Source: Chamaecyparis obtusa
Lineage: Eukaryota; Streptophyta; Pinopsida; Cupressales; Cupressaceae
Assembly (NCBI GenBank): GCA_027943335.1
Contig: BSBK01007726.1
Span: 310,001-374,000, forward strand
Direction: 5' to 3'
Length of the DNA stretch: 64,000 nucleotides
Each line of letters opens with the position of its first letter. Position 1 is the stretch's first letter. The notes beneath the pieces are model-generated. The model had not been told where the DNA came from and did not search any database. It saw only the letters and a list, made by a program, of their open reading frames with translations. The position numbers and the translations under genes were made by a program. This document shows positions 1 to 13,797 of this stretch, piece after piece.

Positions 1-1516
<1,516 letters not shown>

Positions 1517-2750
1517 TAAATTTTTTATAAAGTATACATATCAAATTTTGAAGTTATAAAATTATCAAAATTATTTTTTTTCAAATTGATTGGCTAAGTT
1601 TGGGGTCTTATACATGGATTTTAGGAAAACATACTATAAATATTTCTTTTACAACTATTTTTCCAAAAATATAAGAAATGTGATAGTATAGTATAGGATC
1701 ATTTTTTGATTTGAATGGGAAATTTCTTCTTGTTTAATAAAATTTTGACTACATTAATTATTATTGAGGATGACAAGCATTCTCATTACTCACTCTAGGT
1801 TTTATAATTATAATTATGAATAAACTCTAAAACTTAACTAACTTTGCTCTTCATTAATGCTAAACTAAGAGTCTTACATGACAATGTGACATGATAATAA
1901 AAGTTGTTTAATTTTCCTTTTTTATTGCATTCACATTTTTTAGTTTTCTCATTTTATTTGTATTTATTCTCTTCATGACCATTTCATTTGATTTGGTATA
2001 TCTAACATTAAATTTTGAGTTAGATAGTATTATCTAACTCAAAATTTAGTAGATTATAAGATATTTTTTAATTTTTTATTTTAACTCATAATTAACATAG
2101 TAAAATTTGAAATGTTATAATTAAAAATAATATATTTTATTTTTATTTCACTTTAATTTTATTTTTTTTACATATAGTATATATATAAATATTTACACTA
2201 TAATATCTTATATATTTTTTAAAAACATACTAAATCACTCTAAATTGTTAATTGTAAAATTTGTCCTTACTTTAAATTATTATCTTTTAATAAAATCATA
2301 TGCTGTTAATTATTAAATTATTATCTTTTAATAATGAAATAATTATTACAAAGCTTTTACTACAATTAATTATTAGGCAAATATACTAGTGGCACTTGTC
2401 TAACTTGATCTTAGTCATTTATATGCCCCACTCAAAATGAAATAATGTTATAATTTTTCAAGCACCTAAATAACAAGTGTCAAGTAGTGGCTAGTACTTG
2501 TTGTTAAGTGTAATTATAGATTTGAGTTATATGATAGGCTAAAATTTTATACATTATAAATGATTTTAATATTAGAAAATAAGATTGTGTTAAAAATAAT
2601 AGAGTGAATGTATGTGTGTCGGAAAAAATGGCTCTATCAATGCAAAATTTCTCTCCCTCGCATTTTTGGACTATCGATTCCTTGGATAGATAGTTCAATG
2701 TTTTCTCTAAAACCAAATATGTAGGATTTATAGGTTTTAAACCAGACCCC
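1517..2750. other. AT-rich spacer, no gene seen
   Basis: This stretch is AT-rich, with many T and A runs and short repeated words such as ATTATTATCTTTTAATAA near 2275-2330. No open frame resembles a protein. Apart from the palindrome at 2009-2048 I see no organised feature. Confidence 0.7.
2009..2048. repeat. Perfect 18-bp inverted repeat with 4-bp loop
   Basis: TAAATTTTGAGTTAGATA (2009-2026) is followed by GTAT and then by its exact reverse complement (2031-2048). It could be the relic of a MITE or foldback element, or a chance hairpin in AT-rich DNA. The perfect pairing over 18 bp makes chance less likely. Confidence 0.85.
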
Positions 2751-2924
2751 CATACTCAGACAAGAGAAGGCCAAACTGGAGCCCAATGGGATTCAGATTG
2801 GAAACCAATTAAGGGTGGAAGGAAAGAAAGAAACCTAAGAATCTACGAACAGAAGCTCTTCTGATCCACAATAAATTGATATCTTAGTAGCTTCCTCCCC
2901 TAGGGTTTTCTCTAGGGAACATCC

Positions 2925-4950
2925 ATGAGGGAAGCAGGGGAAAGAGTTATCGATGTCTCCACAACATAAATCCACAAGACAGAAGCACGGTATTTACTCC
3001 CCTTTGCATGAGTGATTCTCAAACCCCTTGAGCCAAAACTTGAAACAAGATCATCCTCATTTAATAAACTCGGAAGAAAATTACACTCAGCCAAAATTTA
3101 AAGGTATCCCTCAGTCTAGTTCTCCAACAATGAAGGTATACTCTCCCCCTCACAGAAGAATTACTAATTGTATTAAAATAGAATCTACACAAAGTATTCC
3201 CAATCAAAAGAAGTTGATTATCAAAATCAACTTGATTAATAATATTCAGAGGTTGTGTGTGAAGTATGGCTTTTTGTGTAGATGGTCTGGCATTGGGGCT
3301 TCCACAGAAACAATTAAGAACTGGATCAAAACAAAGTTAAAAAATATGATATGTATCACTATCCTTCCAAATAAATTTCATTAAGTCGATTGCACTAGCA
3401 TAGCTCTGAAAGAAAAACTTCTATCGAAGGGTCTCCCAAAATTCAAAAACATAAGCTTTCATACCCAGGAATGGTCTCCCTTCTTTGATCCCTGCAAATT
3501 AAAATAATTTCTAGTTGAAAAAGCTATTAAACTCAATAACCTCCATATTGAACTTTCAGATGTAGATTCGCTAAGAGAAATAGGGAATAGCTTAGGTAAA
3601 TTTGTAGGGTTTATAGATCTAGATAATAATTATGTAGAAAAGATCATCATTCTTAAATGGACCTTGACAATTCTCTAAATTTCTCCCTAGAAGTAAGCTG
3701 TGAAGTAGGGGATGCACATATTTTCCCTAAGATTATTGATGGGGACTTCATAGATGAAGATGGAGATCATGAATGTTCTAAGATAAATTGGTTACCTACA
3801 AACACTAAGAACCAAAACCTGAATAAGACTTCCCTGCACATCTTAGACTTAAAGCTAAATCACAAGGATAAAGAAACAAATAATCAAAACATATCCTATT
3901 TGGGGGAGCTATCCTTATCTCTTGATGAAGGGGAAATTAAGGAACTATACAATAGCCCACCCTGCCCTAAATAGGTCTCTAAGGACAACATAGTTAACAT
4001 TAAAAATTTAAACCAAGAGAACTCATCTATAATACATTCACCTAAAACTATAGATGCATCTAGGGAGGAAGGAAAATTATACAATCAACCCATCTTCCCA
4101 CCATTTTAGGATCCCACTCTTCATATTTCATTTAATCAAGACTTAGGAGGCTTTTATCTAAATAAGAGGCCTTCCCAGCCAGACAAGTCTTCTGAAACAT
4201 TGATAAGTAATCCTGCTCCACTTAGGAATAATGTGACTCCACCCAAGAATATTGTCTCATATCAAATGATCAAACCTCTTACAACCTAGTACCCATTACA
4301 AAATCTAAAATGCACCAAACCATCAAGGAAACTTCTCTAGAAACTACCCTAGTTTCACCCCAAGCTACAACTCACACCCCAGAGACTGATAAATACCCAA
4401 AGCTCACTAACCTAGATACTAAGCATCCTATTACAACTAAGGGAGATTCTCAGTCAAAGGAAAAGGATACTGGCCCTTTTCTAGTGATAACTAAAGACCA
4501 CATGGAATAGAGTCTGGTAGAGGAACCCTTCCCTAAGGAAAAAATACCATCAAATGATATCAAAGTCCAAGATGATGTAAACTTAATAGAAGATTTTATA
4601 GGAGAAACTTTGACTGGGTAACTTTTGGACCAATTCATGGATGAAATCTTTGATAAAGAGGAACTAGAACTTCAGAAAAAACTACTTATCAAAGGCATAA
4701 ACATAGATATTGAAACTTTGGGAGGTTCTATAGAATATTTTTTTATGGAACTCAAAGATAGGGAGATAAAGGATTAGGAAACTCTAGGCATCACTTTCCT
4801 AAAAGATAGTAGGAACTCCCCAGATTGTGTGTAAGTTTCAAGAAAAATAGGTAGGAAGCCCAATGCAAAATTAAGAGAATTAGCAGGAGAAGCAAGAGGT
4901 CAGGTTAAAATCACATCAATTCTGAATGTAGGGAAGGGGAATAACCTTCC
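2925..4950 (+). pseudogene. LINE ORF1, gag-like with DUF4283-type domain
   Basis: This would be the RNA-binding, nucleocapsid-like protein of a plant LINE. The frame read from about 3028 runs with stops at 3382 and near 3506. Around 3465-3495 it encodes HTQEWSPFFDP, which resembles the conserved W-SP-FDP turn of DUF4283 proteins. It is followed by a segment ending LREIGNSLGKFVGF (about 3570-3612), matching the 'EIGSAIGKPI' part of that domain. Downstream to 4950 the frame is polar and Thr/Pro/Lys rich (for example 4310-4506), as in the C-terminal half of such proteins. Several frameshifts make the exact start uncertain; ATG 2925 is one possibility. The DUF4283 assignment is by eye. Confidence 0.6.
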
Positions 4951-4959
4951 CAAGGATCC

Positions 4960-7900
4960 ATGAACCTCCTTTCATGGAATTTTAGGGGTATAAATGCCCC
5001 TAACAAGCATTGTATAATTAAACATTGCTTAAAATTTCATAATCCAGATATAATGCTAATATAGGAAACCAAACTAGATAACATAGAAATGGAAAACTTC
5101 AAAAAAAAGGTAGGATTCAGATTAATTGAGGCATCACAAGCTTTTGGAGCTTTAGGAGGCTTATCCATCATTTTTAACCCTAGGCACATTGCAATCGACA
5201 CCATAGAAAGAAGACAATATTGGATGAGTACAGTGGTCAAGGACTTTAGGAGTAATCTAGCTTTCTATGTGATAAATGTGTACAGTCCTATTAAAAATAG
5301 AGAGAAACTTTCAGTTTGGTAGGAAATAGAATCCTTTCTCAATCAATGGAATAATTAACTATGTATCCTAGGAGGAGACTTCAATGTGATCTTGAAGCTC
5401 TCAGAAAAAAGAGGGGGTGCAAAGACCCTACCGCTGGCAGCCAGGGACTTCAACCTATGGAGGGAAAGAAACTCCCTTCTCGAAATCCTGACTGAAGACA
5501 ATTACTTCACATGGAATAATAGAAGAAAAGGTTTTTGCAACATCTCAGAAAAACTAGATAGATTCTTCCTAAAAGGAAGTCTGACCAAATATGATTTTTC
5601 CCTAGAGGCTAAAATTTTAATGGTATCAGGATCGGACCACTACCCAATTCTTCTCAACATTTTAACTCAAATGAAACCAAAGAAAAGTTCTTTCAAATTT
5701 GAACAAGCATGGCTTAGGGATCCAGATATCCTTAATCTTATAGAGGCTTGGTAATTCAGAACCTAACATGTTTGGGTCCAAGATGTTCATAGTAGTTAAT
5801 AAACTAAAATGGATCAAAAGGAAACTACTGGAATGGAATTCAACCAAATTTGGCAATATATTTGAAACAAAAATTTCCCTAGAAAAGGAAATGAATGAGG
5901 TTAACTCTCAAGTCATTTAGGCAAGCATGAAAAATGAATTCTACCTTAAAGAAAATAATCTTCTTAAGGAATATGAAGAGATTTTGGCAAGAGAAGAACT
6001 ATTTTGGAAACAGAAATCAAGAGAGACTTGGTTGGAAGCAGGGGATAGAAATACCAAATTTTTTCATAATAGCACAAAATAGAGAAGGAATTCAAATAGA
6101 ATTTCAAGTCTAAAAAATGATGCAGGCATCATTTTTAGTGATCCAAAAGAAATAGCAACCGAAACAGTAAATTTCCCCAATCAAATTCTGAATAATATGG
6201 AAAGTTCAAACTTAGTCAAACATAACTTCTTAAAAATATACCCAAAGTCATTTCTAAACAACATAATAAATCCTTATCAGATAAATTTTTAGAAGAAGTT
6301 AAAAGTTCCCTAATGCAAATGAACCCGAATAAGTCTCTAGGACCAAATGGCTTCTCGGCTATTTTATTCCAGAAATGTTGGCATTTTGTCAGAAAGAAAG
6401 TAACAGAAGCTCTAGAAGGTGTTAGGAACTCAGGAAGAATTCTGAAGGAATTAAATCATAATTTTATTACCCTCATCCCCAAAAAAGATAATGCTACGAA
6501 CCTCAATGATTTTAGACCAATTGCACTATGTAACACATTATACAAACTCTTCACAAAAACCCTCTCAATTTGATTACAAAAACTACTTCTTATCATCAGC
6601 GAGGAACAAACAGGTTTTGTGCAAGGAAGATCAATCTTTGATGGTGTCATTATTGCTTAAGAAGCTATTCACTCTATCCAAAAAAAAACAAACTCCAGCA
6701 TGCTCATCAAACTTGACATAAAGAAAGCATATGATAAAGTAGATTGGAGATTCTTGTGCAAGTTCTTAGAAGCCTTTGGATTCTCAAAATGTTGGATTAA
6801 TCTGATCTTTGAATGCATTTCCACTCTAATGATCTTAGTAAGAGTGAATGGTACCCCAGAAGGATTCTTTAGCATATCCAGGGGATTAAGACAAGGTGAC
6901 CCTAACTCCCTTTTTTATTCATACTTATGGCAGAAGCACTAGGGAGGGCCATTTCAAAAGAGAAGGAAAATGATATTATTGAAGGTATATCCATAACCAG
7001 TCAACTAGAACCAACAACACATCAACATTTTGTAGATGACACTTTTCTATATGGAGCTAGTAATAGAAAAGAGGCACAGACCCTTAAATTGTTTTAGATA
7101 TATACACAAAAGCTTTAGGACAAGAAGTAAACCCGAATAAGTTAGAAATCTTTTTCTTTAATACAGATAAAGAAATCAAGAAAGATATATGCAAAATTCT
7201 AAATTCTAATCAAGGTAAGCTTCCTTGTAGATACCTAGGTCTTCCCCTAGTTAAAGATCAAAGAGCCACAGACATCTGGGACCCCATTATAGGTAAAATT
7301 AGGAACAAGATGCACTCATGGAAAGGAAGATGACTCTCATCTGTAGGTAGAGCAATTATGGTAAGATCAGTCTTGACAGCAATGCCAACCTATCAATTAT
7401 CTTTTATTCACCTCCCCTCTCACAAAAGAAAATAAATCATCAAACACTTAAGAACTTTCTTTTGGCAGGGGGGAAATGAAAAAAAGAAAATCCCCTTAAT
7501 CTCATGGGAAAACATATGCAAACCAAAAGAGGAGGGAGGAGTAGGTCTCAAGAATTTAAGGGACCAAGGCCAAGCCCTTGGAGCTAAATTGATATGGAGG
7601 TTATATAGAAATCTGGAGGCCAAATGGGCCAAAAATTTCATTCATAAATACCTAGAAGACAAGGATCCTATTACTATTTTCAGAGAAACTCACCCCCCCA
7701 AAGGTTCCAAAATTTGGAATTTTATGATGGAATGTAGGCATATAATTAAAGGAAAAATTAACCTAGAATCCTGGTTCAGGTAAGGAAGTTCTCTTTTGGG
7801 ATGATTCTTGGGGAGGCCATGAAGCCTTATCAAACTCTTTAAATAACCCCACCCTCATAAATTTCCTAAAGGGCAAAATGGGAACCCGTCTTAAGGACTA

Positions 7901-9148
7901 CATTATGCATAATGGAGAGGAATGGGTATGGAAATCCCTGAAGGGTTCAGGCATATCATTAGAAGATGAAATGAAGATTGCAAAAACTCTTAGTAATATA
8001 AAACTCACTTTAAATGCCTCCAAAGACACATCGGTCTAGGATGGCTCCAAAATAGGTGAATATAACACAAAAGATGGGTACAATCTCATCTCCCAAAATT
8101 ATAAATGACCCAAAACCATAATACCTATTAACCTTTGTTGGAATAAAAATTATCTCCCTAAAGTAGGATTATGTACTTGGTTAGCCCTAAATTATAGACT
8201 TTTAACTGTTGATAGATTCAAAAAGCTTGGCTTTTAGGGCCCTAGCAAATACGTCCCTAGCAAATACGTCCTTTGTGGGGACTGTGAAGAGGATGTAGAT
8301 CATTTATTTCTTAATTGCCCCTTTTCAAAACATTACTAGAAGTGGCTTGTAGGTAATTTACGATGGTCATCAACATTTCCTCATTCTCTTCTCACTACGC
8401 TACAAGCTTGGCCAACCATCAAGAAAGAGAGTATTTATGCCAACTTATGGATTTATTTGCCTTCAATCCTAATATGGAAATTATGGAAAGAATGCAATAG
8501 AAGGATATTCAAAGAGGAGAAACTGGATTGGAGACAACTCTGCAATAAAATTCAGGCTATCATCATAGAGAACATGAACTGTAGAATTTTTAAAAATAAG
8601 AAAATGGACTTGTAAATGAGTCACTAGGATAGGAAAATACGAGGAAAATGGATAGGTCTCTCACTCCCCCCTTTTATAGGCTTAGGTAATCAAATCACGG
8701 TATCCAAAAGATCCAACTATAAATGTAGTCCCCCAAAAGAGGGATGGTTCAAACTTAACTTTGATAGAGCCTCAAGAGGCAACCTAGGGATAGCTGGAAT
8801 TGGTTGTACCATTCACAACAAAGATGGGGTGGAAATTTCTTCCATAGCAGAACCAATAGGGATGGAAACCAACAATTGGGTGGAACTATTGGCCCTAGTC
8901 AAAGGTCTAGGAAAATGCACCTCCATGGGACTACAATACCCTAAGATAGAAGGTGATTCAACAATCATAATTAATGCGCTTAGGAAGGGAACAATTCCTA
9001 ACTAGAGATTAAATTCACTACTATCACAAGCCTTGATCCTATGTAAATCCTTCAAAAAAATCTCTATCAACCATATTTATAGAGAAGGGAACAAAAGAGT
9101 AGACGAATTGGCCAATTTAGGGGCAGATAAGGGTAGATTCTCTAATTA
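4960..9148 (+). pseudogene. LINE ORF2: endonuclease, reverse transcriptase, zf-RVT, RNase H
   Basis: This polyprotein nicks target DNA and copies LINE RNA. The start ATG at 4960 gives MNLLSWNFRGIN, the usual start of the plant L1 endonuclease. The endonuclease keeps the ETK motif after a stop at 5061, GGDFNV (about 5368) and SDHYP (about 5632). The reverse transcriptase covers about 6240-7100, with SLGPNGFSA, DFRPIALCNTLYK, DIKKAYDKVDW, GLRQGDP and FVDD as the catalytic box. A zf-RVT segment lies at about 8130-8340 (C-G-D-C, then HLFLNCPF). RNase H spans about 8730-9148, with EGDS and VDELAN conserved and the first aspartate in NFDRAS. Internal stops include 5061 TAG, 5320 TAG, 5356 TAA, 5752 TAA, 6079 TAG, 6571 TGA, 6658 TAA, and further ones near 7331, 8037, 8236 and 9004. 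Frameshifts fall near 5760, 6240, 6910, 7090 and 7785. Confidence 0.92.
8241..8270 (+). repeat. 15-bp tandem duplication inside LINE ORF2
   Basis: CCTAGCAAATACGTC occurs twice in a row (8241-8255 and 8256-8270). It adds five codons in the zinc-finger region without shifting the frame, and looks like a replication or repair slip. Confidence 0.9.
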
Positions 9149-9861
9149 GCACCATCAACATCATAATCCATAGAATCCTATTAAAAAGGATTTTAAGGTT
9201 GTCTTCATCATAGAACACTGACATTTCTAGGGGTAATTTAATACATTTTATTTAAACTATATTCATAACTATAGATTACTCCTACCTTTAGTTGTATTAT
9301 GATAATCTCAACAACATACTTAGGAGCAAACCTTTATCAACCTATTAACAACACTCCTAACTTTAGAGAACCCCCATTTTATTCTTATTGCCTTAAGATC
9401 AACATATTATTCTAGGGCCAATCATTTATTCTTGCATATGTATCCTCCTTAGATAAGTAGTCTTTCTCCCTTTAGGTCTATCTCCCTGTTTAGCTTAGGT
9501 TAAGCTTTTCTTCATCCGCTAAGAGTTCTTGAGAGGGTCTTATCCTTCGCAATGTTAGACTTTTTACCATGAACTACATCTTTTAACAACTCTATCAACC
9601 ACTACTCTTGGGCTATCATTTAAGTGACATTGACCTAAGCATGGGACACGTCTCTCATTATTAGGCATAATCATGCCCTCATTACCCTCTCCTCATCTAG
9701 TAACCCAAGAACTCAATGATTTTCCCTATGTAGCAATTTTCCCTAGGCTTCAAGCACTCAATGATGGTAACAAGGAACGACATTAATCTTAGTAATTGGG
9801 AGGCATTGAGAGTATGTATAATTACTAAATAACAAGTATCATTAGGGTCAGCTTCCATTCT
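9149..9861. other. Flank between LINE and CACTA element, no clear gene
   Basis: This is moderately AT-rich sequence with no domain I recognise. It ends at the left TCT target duplication of the CACTA element, so it was once contiguous with sequence starting at 30873. It may hold the LINE 3' untranslated region. A minus-strand frame at 9697-9912 runs into the CACTA terminus and is probably not a gene. Confidence 0.5.
9859..9861. repeat. Left 3-bp target site duplication (TCT) of CACTA element
   Basis: TCT directly precedes the left CACTA terminus and is matched by TCT at 30870-30872. Three bases is the standard duplication for CACTA transposons. Confidence 0.85.
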
Positions 9862-9889
9862 CACTAGTACATTTGAGGTCAAATTCTGA
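9862..9889 (+). repeat. Left terminal inverted repeat of CACTA element
   Basis: The end starts CACTAGTACATTTGAGG. Over 28 bases it differs from the inverted right end at positions 6, 15, 18 and 25 only. Confidence 0.93.
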
Positions 9890-10142
9890 TGGTCATTTGT
9901 TAGATTTTCCATGCTTATTTGTCAGCATTTTGACACATGAGTCTGTCGTAGTTTTTGCATAGGAAATTGTGACAGAAGGCCTATCTGTCGGTTTACCGAC
10001 ACTACTTCACGTCAAAAACTTGCACATGACAACAAATTCATCATGGCATTTCCTATGGTTCATCCATTAGAATTCTAACAACAAGACCTATCAAAAATAT
10101 ACAATCTATGTCGGAATGAACTGTGGAAAACATATCATTTTT

Positions 10143-10430
10143 GACATTAGAACTGTTGGAATAGCAACAGTTTCCACCAAATTTCGATAGATCTACCTAT
10201 CGGTGATATTGCATTACTATCAAAGTTTCTATCAAAAATTTTCTATTTGTGACACTTAAACTATTGGAAGAGCGATAGTCATGAAGCATTTCTTCGATAG
10301 GTTTCCCTATCGTACGTATAGCATTACTATCACAAGAATTGTTGTAAATTATTTTTTTCTGACATTTGATCTATCGAATGCATAGCATTTCCATCGAAAT
10401 TATTTATATATTGTCGAAAAAATTATGGAT
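10143..10430. repeat. Subterminal tandem repeats (about 109 bp) with CGATAG/CTATCG palindromes
   Basis: Units begin at 10143, 10251 and 10361 with GACA-TT(A/G)A-CT(A/G)TTGGAA-like words and share downstream palindromic cores of the form CGATAG-n-CTATCG and repeated GCATTACTATCA. Related words (CTGTCGGTTTACCGACA) lie just outside at about 9980-10000. In En/Spm elements, subterminal repeats of this kind are the binding sites for the TNPA protein; that role here is inferred from position. Confidence 0.7.
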
Positions 10431-10437
10431 AGGCACA

Positions 10438-10886
10438 TTAAAGATAACACAACTCAAGAAACCATCATAGTTTGTCTCTTTCTTCGATCTATATTATTGA
10501 CAGAATGTTTTACCTTTCATTAGCTCATCAAATCCAGGGATTTGAAAGAATTTAATAGAATATTTTCATGACAATGTATATTATTTAAGTTGACATTGCA
10601 TGAATTTATCTACTTCACGCACTTGTAGACTATGAGGACGGCGATAAAGAAGCACGACCATGGGAAGAGATGCTTCTTTATCATCATCTTCATAGTATAC
10701 ACGTGCGTGAAGTAGATAAATTCATGCAACATCAACTTAAATAATATTTGTTGTCATGAAAATATTCTATTAATTCATTCAAATCCCCATATTTGATGAG
10801 CTAATGAAAGGTAAAACATTATTTCAATAATATAGATTGAAGAAAGAGACAACCTATGATGGTCTCTTGAGCTATGTTATCTTTAG
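10438..10886. repeat. 449-bp foldback with arms of about 216 bp and a 16-nt loop
   Basis: The left arm (10438-10654) and the reverse complement of the right arm (10671-10886) align end to end with about 24 differences and one single-base gap, close to 89% identity by eye. The loop is CGACCATGGGAAGAGA. Many differences are C/T or G/A. RNA from either strand would fold into one long hairpin. It lies in the left subterminal zone of the CACTA element, just after the tandem repeats. Confidence 0.9.
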
Positions 10887-11136
10887 TCCTAGCTACCTGT
10901 CAATCATCGAGAATAATCACTACCTTACATTTATGTACACTGCACAAATTGATCCCAGTCTCACAAAAACATTTTACACTTGTACATCTCATCAATACTG
11001 GAGGCCTAAAGTAATTTTATACGATCACTAGCACATTTCATGCATGGATGAGAAATAGTATCCAAAGTTTCTAGATAACCATTTTTGAGAAGAGGAATGA
11101 GTGCAGGCCAAAGAAGGGATAATTCCACAACAGAAA

Positions 11137-11216
11137 GGAAGACATCTTTTTAGCCCAGGTCTAGATCCTACCCCAATTGTCGAAGGATCCAGGGCTAGTC
11201 TAGAAAGATGTCTTCC
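11137..11216. repeat. 80-bp imperfect palindrome
   Basis: GGAAGACATCTTTTTAGCCC at 11137 pairs with the inverted GGAAGACATCTTTCTAG at the other side; the centre is near CCCCAATTGTCG. Weak pairing continues about 10-20 bp outward on both sides. The two small open frames on opposite strands here (11028-11246 and 11101-11319) resemble each other only because of this symmetry. Confidence 0.8.
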
Positions 11217-11219
11217 CAT

Positions 11220-13797
11220 TTTGTCTACAACATTATGTCCATCCATGATCTTAGGAATATCATCATCTTTCTACTCTTCATTTGCCAAAATATATCACTT
11301 CTTCAAGCTTGCAGAGTAATCTTATTAATAAAAGAACTCTTGCCAACAATAGGGTACCCACAGATCAAAATAGTTGATGTTATTGGTGCTTGTGCTCAAG
11401 GATATCGATTCACTATTTTGAAATGGCCAAATCATTTTTATTTCATTTGTAGAGAAAAGGAGTGGGAGAAAATGAGTGGGTGAAAGTTGATCGAGCATGA
11501 GAGAAGGCATTTTATTTTATTTGATCATGAATGCTCTTTGAAATGACCAATCATGTTTTCTATTTGATTTTTTTTGGTGTTTCTTTTTCCCATATTCAGT
11601 AGATGAAAATCATGGCGATAGCCACTTAGCCATCTTTTTGATGTTCCAAATATTTTACAAAGATACAGGTATGTGGATTTATCATTTAGTTGCTTGCAGT
11701 TATTGGTCAAATGCAAATATTTTGTCAAGTTGAAAGGGCAAGATATCAGTTTGGTGTTTTCGGTTTATGTTAAAATTTGATTTGGTAAAATCCTCAAAAA
11801 ACACACTACATGTTCTAAAATGTAAAGAAGTTGAATGTTAAATGTAAGATATATATCTCATCCATAGTAATCAAAAGAAAGGACATGAAACTTATAATGA
11901 GATTTACAAATCCAAAAATATAAGCGAATAGGAAACATGATTGGTACCTTATGAATTGGTTTTTGAGGTGCACAATCTTCATCAATCTCCTCACAACAAG
12001 ACCCCTCCTCACGAAAAATGCATTTAATGGATTAAAAAAATCTACAAAACTAAACAAATGGCATGTTTAGAACAAAGAAATAGATTGATAATAATATGCT
12101 AAAAATTCTATTATGTTTAATACACGCAAAAGGACTAGTCCCAACAATTCTTAAACATACTTTATCTAATATGATAATAACATGCTAATTACACTGATAA
12201 AAGTGTTATCTACATTTAATTTGCCAATTACTAATTACACAGAAAACAAATTACAAAACTAAACCAATGGCATGTTCTTCCTGTGGTACAAGGAAGATTT
12301 GGATATGAAAAAAAAAAGTGAAACGGCCTCATCATTTTTATTTCGATTGGATAGAGGAGTGAAAGCTGAGCGCGAGAGAAGGTATGCGATTTCTTCATCT
12401 TTCGAGCATCTGGCATCATATTCAACTACAAATTTCAAATGCATTGCATTTTATTTGATCACGAATGCTCTCTAAAATGACCGCATTCTACTGGTGTCAT
12501 GCCCTAGCCCGTGCTTTATCTCCATTATTTGATATTACTGGTTCTTGTGCTCAAGGATATTGATTCACTATTTTCAAATGTTTGGATCATTTAGACAGTT
12601 ACATTTCCTAACTGTTCCTCTAGTACACAGTCAGGAAATGTAATTCTCTAATGATTATATGTAATGTTGAATGGATTAAATGCTTTATTCTTGGTAGAAG
12701 TGAATGGAAGGAATAGTGTGTATTAAATACAATCTAGTCACTTATTGAATTCATTGGAGACTACTGGTTTGACTATCCATGTGCTACCAGTGACTGAGAT
12801 TCATTAAAGGATACAAAACCCTTCATTTTGGGGTTATTGTGTGTGGATTCAAATGTAGGTTTGATTTGGTTAATGTTTAGAAGAGATCAATAAAGTATTT
12901 AAAGACAATCTTACATGTTTGGAGAGGTTTGAGAGGTACTTATCATGACTGTACCCTCACAAACATCGGCATAGATTGGTTTTACTAAGTTTCCTTTCTC
13001 TATTTTGAGGTTTCCTTTCTCTGTCGCAGGGGTACAATTAGAGGGTTCATTGAATGGTTTCCAAGATGTGTTGAGGAGTTTGCTCCTTATTTAATGTTAA
13101 TTGTTCCTGCTCAATCCACTCATACAACAGTGAAGTTACAAAATTGAACTGATGGAATGTTTACAACAAAGAAATAGAATGATAATAATATGCTGAAAAT
13201 TCTATTTGGTTTAATACACACCAAAGGACCAGTCCCAACAATTCTTAAACATACTATTTATCTGATATGATCAATTGTTAATAAAGGTCTAATTTTGTAG
13301 ACTGCTAGCATGAAGGAAGACTTCAGCTAGCCAAATCTTCCTTATATCACACAAAAAAAAAATGTGATAACTATCTACTCCAACCTTAATTGTTTAAGAA
13401 TTCATCATATCAGATAAAGTATGTTTAAGAATTGTTGGGAGTTCTATTAGACCTTTTTTGTAAGCATGCCATTGGTTTTCAATTGTTTGGATATCCATTT
13501 TTTTGAAATGGTGACTGTGGTTATCAAATGGATAGCCCATGAGCTTCTAGCTAGGCATCATTTGTATTGATAGCTTAGGGCATCAAATGTATTGTATCAT
13601 TGATAGCTAAGACTTTATTAAAAGGAAATAGGACAAAGAACAATTTTGATTTAGTTTCTCTATTTTGATCTCTAACTGGCTTATAACCATAGAGAAGTAT
13701 ATGCATATTTACAGATGCGGTTGTAGGATACATAGCAGCCGATAATTCACAAGAAATCCATATATCCAATTTGAATAGAAATTAATACAAAGAAATA
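11220..13797. repeat. Left subterminal repeat mosaic of CACTA element
   Basis: This is non-coding. Pieces recur elsewhere in the element: 12300-12590 matches 30290-30710 in inverted orientation (including AAAATGATGAGGCC), 12600-13120 matches about 27210-27670 in direct orientation, and 13140-13270 matches about 26490-26640 inverted. A motif related to CAATTCTTAAACATACT occurs at about 12145, 13240, 13430 and 26520. No protein-like frame is seen. Confidence 0.75.

Larger units (their letters stand above)
2751..9250 (+). mobile_element. L1-type non-LTR retrotransposon (LINE), decayed
   Basis: Two consecutive reading frames on the + strand match the plant L1 plan: a gag-like ORF1 (about 2925-4950), then an ORF2 (4960-9148) with endonuclease, reverse transcriptase, zinc-finger and RNase H domains. 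The ends are estimates. I do not see a poly(A) tail or target duplication near 9150-9250, and the 5' edge is placed only where the AT-rich spacer gives way to more balanced sequence. At least a dozen in-frame stops and several frameshifts show that it is dead. Confidence 0.85.

Noticed and set aside
11028..11319. Two opposite-strand small frames with similar peptides (GRHL ... ERCLP type)
   Set aside because: The similarity follows from the palindrome at 11137-11216, not from two genes.
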